Positions 54,362 through 60,934 of a DNA stretch of 64,000 nucleotides are shown here, piece by piece. The stretch comes from Labilibaculum antarcticum (GTDB lineage Bacteria > Bacteroidota > Bacteroidia > Bacteroidales > Marinifilaceae). Made by a program: the position numbers and the translations under genes. The stretch covers positions 3,070,361-3,134,360 of the forward strand of contig NZ_AP018042.1 in the NCBI RefSeq assembly GCF_002356295.1, given 5' to 3'. The notes beneath the pieces are model-generated. The model was not told where the DNA came from and ran no database searches. It saw nothing but the letters and a program-made list of their open reading frames with translations. Numbering within the stretch: position 1 is the first letter of the stretch; each line of letters begins with the position of its first letter.

Positions 54362-54436
54362 CGGGGTGTAGCGTAGCCCGGTTATCGCGCCTCGTTTGGG
54401 ACGAGGAGGTCGCAGGTTCGAATCCTGCCACCCCGA
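54362..54436 (+). tRNA. tRNA-Pro (TGG), copy 4
   Basis: Identical to the other copies, starting 141 bases after copy 3. Followed by the cluster terminator. Confidence 0.95.
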
Positions 54437-54440
54437 CAAG

Positions 54441-54468
54441 AAAGAGAAATCAAATGATTTCTCTTTTT
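54441..54468 (+). terminator. Terminator of the tRNA cluster
   Basis: 12-bp arms AAAGAGAAATCA/TGATTTCTCTTT with a 2-base loop and a T-run, just after tRNA-Pro copy 4. Confidence 0.9.
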
Positions 54469-54493
54469 TTGTGCAATATATTTTCAAATCACA

Positions 54494-54523
54494 TTTGAAT
54501 ATGTATCTACTTTCTTACATTTG
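54494..54523 (+). promoter_or_regulatory. Promoter of sdaA
   Basis: TTTG (54494-54497), an 18-base spacer and TACATTTG (54516-54523). It sets the start codon at ATG 54555 and excludes the long reading frame reaching back into tRNA-Pro copy 4. Confidence 0.78.
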
Positions 54524-54554
54524 CCCACAACTTACACAACAATTAAACACCATA

Positions 54555-55760
54555 ATGGAATCAATAAAAGAAATTTATCGCATTGGGTATGGACCCTCGA
54601 GTAGCCATACAATGGGGCCAAGAAAAGCTGCTGAGCTGTTTTTGCTGCGCCACCCTAATGCCGAAAAATATGAGGTAACTCTGTTTGGGAGTTTAGCTGC
54701 TACTGGTAAAGGACATCTTACTGGTGTTGTAATTGAAAAAGTTTTTGAGGAGAAAAATTTAAATTTAATTTGGAAACCTGAGGAGTTTCTGAAAAAACAC
54801 CCTAATGCATTACGTTTTAAAGCTTTTTCTGCTTCAAATGAATTGATTGAAGAATGGACTGCTTACAGTGTAGGTGGTGGAGCAATAATAGATGATAATA
54901 CTGAATTAGCTTCTCTGAAAATTTATGACTTAAGCACCATGGATGAAATATTAGAGTGGTGCAAAATCAATAAAAAGCAACTTTGGGAGTATGTCGAATT
55001 GATGGAGGGGAAGGATATTTGGATCTATTTAGATGAAGTTTGGTCTGTAATGAAAAGTGCCATAAAAAGAGGAATGAATAAAGAGGGTGCACTTCCCGGA
55101 GGATTAGAACTGTTACGAAAGTCGCATTCATACCAGATGAAAGCGAAAACGTTAAGTGGCCCGATGAGGAAACGATCCATGTTGTATTCATTCGCATTGG
55201 CTGTTTCTGAAGAAAATTCCAGCGGAGGTGTAATTGTTACTGCTCCAACATGTGGTGCCTGCGGCGTTTTGCCAGCTGTTCTTTTATATCATAAGAAATT
55301 CTACAAGTTTGGGAAAAAAGATGTTTTAAAAGCCTTGGCAACTGCAGGGTTAATTGGAAATTTAGTCAAGACAAATGCTTCAATTTCCGGAGCCGAAGTT
55401 GGATGCCAGGGAGAGATTGGTACAGCTTGTGCAATGGCATCTGGTGCAGCGACTCAGTTGCATGGAGGTACTGTATATCAGGTGGAGTATTCTGCTGAAA
55501 TGGGCTTGGAACATCATCTTGGACTGACATGTGATCCTGTACTTGGTTTGGTGCAAATACCATGTATTGAACGCAATGTTTTTGCGGCCGCTCGAGCTTT
55601 AAATCACAATACTTATGCCTTGCTTTCAGATGGGCGACACAGAATTAGTTTTGATGAGGTTACTGAGACGATGATGAAAACAGGTCTTGATTTATCATAC
55701 TCATACAAAGAAACATCATTGGGCGGTTTAGCTTCATTGAAGGGCTTTACATATCGATAA
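54555..55760 (+). CDS. sdaA: L-serine ammonia-lyase (iron-sulfur-dependent serine dehydratase)
   Basis: From ATG 54555 the protein is 401 residues and converts L-serine to pyruvate and ammonia with an oxygen-sensitive [4Fe-4S] cluster. The N-terminal beta domain starts IYRIGYGPSSSHTMGPRKAA. The C-terminal alpha domain has VTAPTCGACGVLPAVL, GCQGEIGTACAMASGA and LGLTCDPVLGLVQIPCIERN, which hold the cluster cysteines. Both domains are fused in one chain. An oxygen-labile enzyme suits a low-oxygen lifestyle. Confidence 0.96.
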   Translation: MESIKEIYRIGYGPSSSHTMGPRKAAELFLLRHPNAEKYEVTLFGSLAATGKGHLTGVVIEKVFEEKNLNLIWKPEEFLKKHPNALRFKAFSASNELIEEWTAYSVGGGAIIDDNTELASLKIYDLSTMDEILEWCKINKKQLWEYVELMEGKDIWIYLDEVWSVMKSAIKRGMNKEGALPGGLELLRKSHSYQMKAKTLSGPMRKRSMLYSFALAVSEENSSGGVIVTAPTCGACGVLPAVLLYHKKFYKFGKKDVLKALATAGLIGNLVKTNASISGAEVGCQGEIGTACAMASGAATQLHGGTVYQVEYSAEMGLEHHLGLTCDPVLGLVQIPCIERNVFAAARALNHNTYALLSDGRHRISFDEVTETMMKTGLDLSYSYKETSLGGLASLKGFTYR

Positions 55761-55794
55761 AATAATTTTGGTTTAGATTTGAGAGAAAAAATAA

Positions 55795-55830
55795 GAGGTT
55801 GATTCTGGTGTGAATCAACCTCATTTTATC
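55795..55830. terminator. Bidirectional terminator between sdaA and the M28 peptidase gene
   Basis: Perfect 10-bp arms GAGGTTGATT/AATCAACCTC (55795-55804/55813-55822) with an 8-base loop between converging genes. Purine- and T-rich flanks lie on the two sides. Confidence 0.85.
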
Positions 55831-55848
55831 TTTTATCAGGATCTAATT

Positions 55849-57495
55849 TTATTTTAGATTATTTTCTCTTCTTGCTTTAAATTCCGAACCGTCTTTCCAT
55901 TTGGGGAAATCATCTTGATTCGCCACTTCCCAGCCCACTCGGAAAAGTAATCTGGCATCTTCTGCAATACCATCTAAATTCCACCAATCTTCATATTCAT
56001 CAAAAGGTTTGTGGTAATAGTTTGCTAACCAGTCTTTTTCTTTTGCAGACATATAGTCGATGCCTTTTTCTCGGTGATCGTTATTTCCCCGGGCAAATAA
56101 TGCAGGTACACCAACACGAGCAAAACTGAAATGATCCGATCGGTAGTACATTCCTGATTGAGGATTAGGATCAGGAAGGATATATCTATCTTGTTTTTCA
56201 GCTGTAATTCTTACAAGATCTTCCAGGTCTGATTGTCCATATCCGGTAATCATTACATCCTTCATACGCCCATATGGCAACATCAGATCATTATTAATAT
56301 TTGCAACAGTTTTGTTTAGGGGAAAAATAGGATTATCAACATAAAATCCTGAGCCATTTAGTCCCGATTCTTCGGCTGAAGGAGCTAAAAAAACAATTGA
56401 TCTTCGAGGCTTCTGAGGCATAGCTTTAAAGGCGCGGGCAATTTCCAGCATCCATGCAAGAGATGTTCCGTTGTCAACAGCACCGTTGTAAATTGAATCT
56501 CCATTCATTTTTGGCCCTATTCCTAGATGGTCCCAATGTGCAGAATAGAAAAGATATTCATCAGCCAGATCAGTGCCTGGTAGTACTCCCAGTACATTGT
56601 GTGTATTATCAAAATGAGCCGAATTTTTAAAGGAAACACTTACTTTCGTTTTTAGATCATAAGCTGAAAATCCTTTTTGTTTTGCTCGTTGAATTTCAGT
56701 ATCTATATTTTTGTCCGCATCATCAAATACTTGTTTCGCGGCATCAAAGGTCAGCCATCCTTCCACCAAACATTTTGACTGATAATTATTCTTATCTCGT
56801 TGATATAATTTTGGAACCGATGCTGAGTTCAATACAACTGACCACGGGTATCCTGCAGGTTTATCTTGGTGAATGATCATTATGCCTTCAGCCCCTTGGC
56901 GTGCAGCTTCCTCGTATTTATAGGTCCAACGACCATAATAAGTCATTTCTTTGCCTTTGAAAAAACTATTGTCAGTAGAGCCAAAGCCTGGATCATTTAC
57001 TAAAACGATCACTGTTTTTCCTTTAACATCCAAATCCTTATAGTCGTTCCAGTTGTACTCCGGAGCAACAATTCCATAGCCTGCAAATACCAATTCAGAT
57101 TCCGTTAATGTAATTTCATCTTGGATACGTCTCGAGAAGGAGACAAAATCAATCCCATATGTTAGTTTTTTAAATTTTGAGGGTGAGTTGAGAATGAGAA
57201 ACTCAGGAGCTGTAAGTGCGATCTCCACCAAAGGAACTTCTTGGAAATAAGAGTCTCCATTAATGGGATCGAGTCCAATTTCCTTGTACTGGTTGGCAAT
57301 GTAGTTAATTGTTTTTATTTCGCCTTCGGAGAATGGTTTTCTTCCCTGGAATTCATCCGATCCTAATTCTTTGATGTAATTCATCATTCTCTCGGTGGAG
57401 ATGATAGATTCTGCTTTTTTAAGACCATCTTCGGAAGAGGTGCAGGCCGATATAAGTGCAACGATAGCTAGTGTGAGGAGTGTTCTTATTTTCAT
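55849..57495 (-). CDS. M28-family zinc peptidase lipoprotein with PA domain
   Basis: A 548-residue protein with lipoprotein signal LAIVALISAC. A protease-associated insert (FAGYGIVAPEYNWNDYKDLDVKGKTVIVLVNDPG) precedes the M28 core. Zinc ligands are visible in YSAHWDHLG (His), GAVDNGTS (Asp) and PSAEESGLNGS (Glu pair), with a final YRSDHFSF. It is probably an aminopeptidase acting outside the cytoplasm on scavenged peptides, complementing the S9 and C1 enzymes in this window. Confidence 0.94.
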   Translation of the reverse strand: MKIRTLLTLAIVALISACTSSEDGLKKAESIISTERMMNYIKELGSDEFQGRKPFSEGEIKTINYIANQYKEIGLDPINGDSYFQEVPLVEIALTAPEFLILNSPSKFKKLTYGIDFVSFSRRIQDEITLTESELVFAGYGIVAPEYNWNDYKDLDVKGKTVIVLVNDPGFGSTDNSFFKGKEMTYYGRWTYKYEEAARQGAEGIMIIHQDKPAGYPWSVVLNSASVPKLYQRDKNNYQSKCLVEGWLTFDAAKQVFDDADKNIDTEIQRAKQKGFSAYDLKTKVSVSFKNSAHFDNTHNVLGVLPGTDLADEYLFYSAHWDHLGIGPKMNGDSIYNGAVDNGTSLAWMLEIARAFKAMPQKPRRSIVFLAPSAEESGLNGSGFYVDNPIFPLNKTVANINNDLMLPYGRMKDVMITGYGQSDLEDLVRITAEKQDRYILPDPNPQSGMYYRSDHFSFARVGVPALFARGNNDHREKGIDYMSAKEKDWLANYYHKPFDEYEDWWNLDGIAEDARLLFRVGWEVANQDDFPKWKDGSEFKARRENNLK

Positions 57496-57692
57496 TTTGT
57501 TTGTTTTTCTTAAAGGTAGAAAACAAAAATTAAATGATTATGCTTTGTTCTCTTTTAATGGATATTGCTTAAGTGTTCTTAATGTAATCAAGATCACAAT
57601 TTTAAATCGGTAATCATCGTATCTTTCATTTTAAAAATAAACTAAGAATACTTCTTGCAATTTTTGTAGTTTTAAGAAAAAGAGAAATAATT

Positions 57693-58121
57693 ATGAAGCC
57701 GAAACGAAAATATCGAACTGTTGAGATGTTACTTAGGATAGTAACCGCTATTATATTGATTCAAACTTTGCACTTTAAATTTACAGGACATCCAGAAGCT
57801 GTTCATATTTTCACAGTAATTGGCATGGAGCCATGGGGGCGTTTTGGGATTGGAGCAATTGAGCTAGTAGCTGGTATATTGTTTTTTTTACCGAATTTAT
57901 GGAAAATAGCAGCTGTCATTACTTCAGGATTGATGCTTGGAGCTGTTGGTTTACATTTGTTTACTTCCTTAGGTGTAGTTGTTGAATACGACGGGAACTC
58001 TGATGGTGGCGAGTTGTTTGTGATGGCGGTAACTGCATTACTCTTTAGTTGTATTTTAATGTATAGGGCCAATTTGCCTGGAATGTATAAAAGTTATTGT
58101 CAAAAAGGAATTAATGAATAA
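57693..58121 (+). CDS. DoxX-like membrane protein
   Basis: A 142-residue protein with four transmembrane helices. LRIVTAIILIQTLHFKFTGHPEAV in helix 1 and IGAIELVAGILFFLP in helix 2 match DoxX-like proteins. Exact activity unknown; some DoxX proteins take part in oxidative-stress or quinone-linked complexes. Its end overlaps the next gene by 8 bases, so translation is coupled. Confidence 0.85.
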   Translation: MKPKRKYRTVEMLLRIVTAIILIQTLHFKFTGHPEAVHIFTVIGMEPWGRFGIGAIELVAGILFFLPNLWKIAAVITSGLMLGAVGLHLFTSLGVVVEYDGNSDGGELFVMAVTALLFSCILMYRANLPGMYKSYCQKGINE

Positions 58122-58626
58122 GCTTTCGTATCAGGAAAAATGTGCTTGTGCACGAAGTAATTTTTGTAGGTTCGTAGATGGTCAGGATGATTATACAAGT
58201 ACGGAAAAGGAATATCTGGTAAAAATTATAGTGAATAATAATTTATCAGGAGTGTTGTATGTTAGTTCTGTTTTGGCAGCATGGAGTTTTGTTGCAGGTG
58301 TAATTGATGCTGTCCTTTTTCCAGGTATTATTGTTTATGCAATTTTTCATGGTGTTGTCGATTATAAGGTACTTACACCTCCAATTGTATTTTTATTTGT
58401 AAACTTCTCAGCTAAATTGATTTATATAGCCTTAAATTTAAAAGGCAAGGTGAGGTTTAAGGATGTTTTTATTTCGGCTTTACCATATGCAGGATCAGCT
58501 TACCTTCTGAAAAAATTTCTTGTTAATGATAAGTTGCTGTCGAAGGCAGTCGTTCTGTATTTGAAATTGATAAAACAGCAGGCAAAAGAGTATTTTCTAA
58601 ATCCGATACTTAAAAGAAATAATTAA
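58114..58626 (+). CDS. Hypothetical membrane protein coupled to DoxX
   Basis: A 170-residue protein with three predicted helices (VLYVSSVLAAWSFVAGVIDAVLFPGIIVYAIF; PPIVFLFVNFSAKLIYIAL; FISALPYAGSAYLL). The soluble N-terminus has CACARSNFC, three cysteines within nine residues, possibly a metal or redox site. Family not recognised. The 8-base overlap with the DoxX gene suggests a joint complex. Confidence 0.7.
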   Translation: MNKLSYQEKCACARSNFCRFVDGQDDYTSTEKEYLVKIIVNNNLSGVLYVSSVLAAWSFVAGVIDAVLFPGIIVYAIFHGVVDYKVLTPPIVFLFVNFSAKLIYIALNLKGKVRFKDVFISALPYAGSAYLLKKFLVNDKLLSKAVVLYLKLIKQQAKEYFLNPILKRNN

Positions 58627-58971
58627 TCGGTTAAGTAGTTTTCTTTTGTTTGGTTTTTTACAACCGCTATCGTAATATTCTTTCCTTCCACTTTTATTTT
58701 CTCCCTCACTTCTATCCAAAGAAATAAATATTTACGTACTGTTAAATTATTTTACAGTAAATAAAAAGTGGAATTTATCCCCACATAATTGTGTAGTCCC
58801 CAATTTGAGGCCAGTCTGTTTAATAGCTGATACTTCCATTTGTAGGCTGTAGTTGTCAGTTGTATAGTGCCTTGTGGCGCTTTATGGAGACGCGCATTAT
58901 TTCTGGCATAGAAATTTCATAAGAGATCATATAATTGTACAATAAATGTTTTAAATTAAAATAGAGTTGTT
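58627..58971. other. Intergenic region before the PepSY-like gene
   Basis: No gene or RNA recognised in 345 bases. GC rises around 58860-58900. I looked for a sigma-54 promoter because a sigma-54 activator is encoded nearby. TGGCATAGAAATTTCA at 58905-58920 resembles one, but its -12 part does not fit. Confidence 0.3.
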
Positions 58972-59289
58972 ATGAAAAGAGTTTTGATAGTGTCAGCAGT
59001 AGCATTAATGTGTAGTATGAGTATTCCAACTTCAGTTTCGGCTGTAAATATAATTTCAGAGACAAGCCTTGTACAGGAAGACGTGAAATACGAAGAATTA
59101 AAAGCCGAAGAACTTCCAAAAGCAGTTCGAACTGCGCTTGCAGAATCATATTCTGATTATGCATTGCTTAAATCATTTATCGGAAATGAAGGATCGTACA
59201 AGATTATCTTGTCAAGTTCTGAGGGAGATATTGCTGTTTATTATAATGTAAAAGGGGAATTCGTAAAGCAAGAAGATTTAGCGGTTTAA
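58972..59289 (+). CDS. Small secreted PepSY-like protein
   Basis: A 105-residue protein with a signal peptide (VSAVALMCSMSIPTSVSA) and one compact alpha/beta unit (ELKAEELPKAVRTALAESYSDYALLKSF ... YKIILSSSEGDIAVYYNVKGEF). This resembles the PepSY-like/DUF2874 fold common in Bacteroidota. Such proteins are periplasmic and often sit beside two-component regulators. A strong terminator separates it from the sigma-54 activator gene. Confidence 0.75.
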   Translation: MKRVLIVSAVALMCSMSIPTSVSAVNIISETSLVQEDVKYEELKAEELPKAVRTALAESYSDYALLKSFIGNEGSYKIILSSSEGDIAVYYNVKGEFVKQEDLAV

Positions 59290-59333
59290 ATAATAAAGCT
59301 ATTTAAGCAATTTACCCGAACTTATAATGCTTA

Positions 59334-59372
59334 AACCTCTATCGGTATTGAAATACAATATCGATAGAGGTT
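59334..59372 (+). terminator. Terminator after the PepSY-like gene
   Basis: 17-bp arms (59334-59350/59356-59372) with one G:T pair and a 5-base loop; core AACCTCTATCG. The tail is only moderately T-rich. Confidence 0.75.
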
Positions 59373-59417
59373 ATTCTGTTGGATGTTAAATTTCATACAA
59401 TAAAATTGGTCAGTAAT

Positions 59418-60734
59418 ATGAATAGTATTCTTATTGTGGATGATGATGCAACACTTTGTTTGATGTTGAAAAATTTTTTTGAAAAAAAAGATTTTAGGGT
59501 CGCTACGAGTTTTTCATCGGTTGAAGCGAAAAAAATGATTCAGTTGAAATTTTATGATGTTGTACTTACTGATTTGAGAATGCCTGAGGTATGCGGTATG
59601 GAAATTATAAGCCATGTGAAGCAAATTACTCCAAATACTGAGGTGGTTATCATGACTAGCTATGCAGATGTTCCATCTGCTATAAAATCGATTAAGTTAG
59701 GAGCTTATGATTTTATTCCAAAGCCATTTGGACCTGATGAGGTTTTAGATATTGTCAACAAGGCTCTTTCACATAAAAAGTCTGTCGTGAAAACAAAGAT
59801 GAAAGTATCTTCAGGGATTCATGATTACTATCAAGGCAAAGGGAAATTATCACAACAATTATTAAAGTATATTGATTTAATTGCTCCTACTCTGATGTCA
59901 GTTTTAATTGTGGGTGAGAGTGGTACTGGAAAGGAAATTATAGCGAAAATGATTCATGAAAAAAGTGATCGGTCTCAAAAACCATTTGTGGCTGTCGATT
60001 GCGGATCTATTTCAAAAACTTTGGCTTTAAGCGAATTCTTTGGACATGAAAAAGGAGCATTTACAGGAGCTATTACTGATAAAATTGGACATTTTGAGGC
60101 TGCGAATGGAGGTGTGCTGTTTTTGGATGAAGTTGGAAATCTAAATCACTCAACGCAGGTTCAATTATTGCGAGCCTTACAAGAACGAAAAGTGAAGCCT
60201 GTTGGCAGTAATCGAGAGGTATCGGTTGATGTTAGAATTATTGTCGCAACAAATGATAATTTAAATGAGTCGCAGCAAATTGGCACTTTTCGGGAGGATT
60301 TATATCACCGGTTAAATGAATTCCAGATTAGTGTTCCTCCTTTAAGAGAAAGACGTACAGATATTATGCATTTTGCGAAATTTTTTCTCAATATGGCTAA
60401 TAACAGTCTTGGGAAATCGGTACTTGCTTTTGATAAAAGTGCAGAATATGTTCTTAAGAATTATACTTGGCCAGGTAATTTAAGAGAAATGAAGAACGCC
60501 ATTCAGCGCGCAACTCTTCTTGCAAAATCTGAGGTGATTACCTTAAATGAATTACCAACTTCTTTTTATGAAAACACTCAGGAATATTTAAATCCTTTGT
60601 TCGAATCAGAAGGCGAAGGCGAGAGGATTAAAAGAATGCTAAATATTGCGGATAATAATAAAAGTAAAGCTGCACGCTTGTTAAATATTGATAGAAAAAC
60701 TCTTTATCGAAAAATCAAGATTTATAATATTTAA
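59418..60734 (+). CDS. NtrC-family sigma-54-dependent response regulator
   Basis: From ATG 59418 the protein is 438 residues. Receiver domain: IVDDDATLC, phospho-Asp in VVLTDLRMPEV and lysine in IPKPFG. AAA+ domain: Walker A GESGTGKEIIAK, sigma-54 contact loop GAFTGA, FLDEVGNL and REDLYHRLNEFQI. A Fis-type helix-turn-helix ends the protein (NKSKAARLLNIDRKTLYRKIK). No histidine kinase is adjacent, so it is an orphan here. The TTG at 59379 lies just after a terminator and is not the start. Confidence 0.95.
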   Translation: MNSILIVDDDATLCLMLKNFFEKKDFRVATSFSSVEAKKMIQLKFYDVVLTDLRMPEVCGMEIISHVKQITPNTEVVIMTSYADVPSAIKSIKLGAYDFIPKPFGPDEVLDIVNKALSHKKSVVKTKMKVSSGIHDYYQGKGKLSQQLLKYIDLIAPTLMSVLIVGESGTGKEIIAKMIHEKSDRSQKPFVAVDCGSISKTLALSEFFGHEKGAFTGAITDKIGHFEAANGGVLFLDEVGNLNHSTQVQLLRALQERKVKPVGSNREVSVDVRIIVATNDNLNESQQIGTFREDLYHRLNEFQISVPPLRERRTDIMHFAKFFLNMANNSLGKSVLAFDKSAEYVLKNYTWPGNLREMKNAIQRATLLAKSEVITLNELPTSFYENTQEYLNPLFESEGEGERIKRMLNIADNNKSKAARLLNIDRKTLYRKIKIYNI

Positions 60735-60774
60735 AGTAGATTAATAATTAATGTGAATATTGATTATTATTGTT

Positions 60775-60806
60775 TGGCCGATGCATTTATTGTAACGGCC
60801 ATTTTT
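60775..60806 (+). terminator. Possible terminator after the sigma-54 activator gene
   Basis: Stem TGGCCG/CGGCCA (60775-60780/60796-60801) with a 15-base loop and TTTTT. Short but GC-rich. Confidence 0.55.
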
Positions 60807-60884
60807 GCATTGAGTTATTGTGGTTTTTTGAAATCCCCCCTGTATTAGAACAAGTATCTGATCGTAAATATTGTTTGTTAGTAA

Positions 60885-60892
60885 TAACTTTG
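60885..60892 (+). promoter_or_regulatory. -7 element (TAACTTTG) of the GH2 gene
   Basis: A TAnnTTTG match 43 bases before ATG 60935. No TTG at the right distance upstream. It argues against the longer frame that begins at 60770. Confidence 0.45.
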
Positions 60893-60934
60893 GACCTTAT
60901 CAGATTCCAATATTCAAAATATAACTTCATTAAA

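Noticed and set aside
53944-54436. Regularly spaced repeats as a CRISPR array
   Set aside because: The 75-base repeats fold as complete tRNA-Pro genes, spacers are irregular, and no cas genes are present.
54396-54554. N-terminal extension of sdaA
   Set aside because: It would begin inside tRNA-Pro copy 4 and run through a terminator and the sdaA promoter. Conserved sequence starts at Met 54555.
58905-58920. Sigma-54 promoter before the PepSY-like gene
   Set aside because: TGGCA matches the -24 part, but the -12 GC is missing at the required spacing.
60770-60934. Upstream extension of the GH2 gene
   Set aside because: It covers a hairpin and a -7 box, and a proper signal peptide begins at Met 60935.
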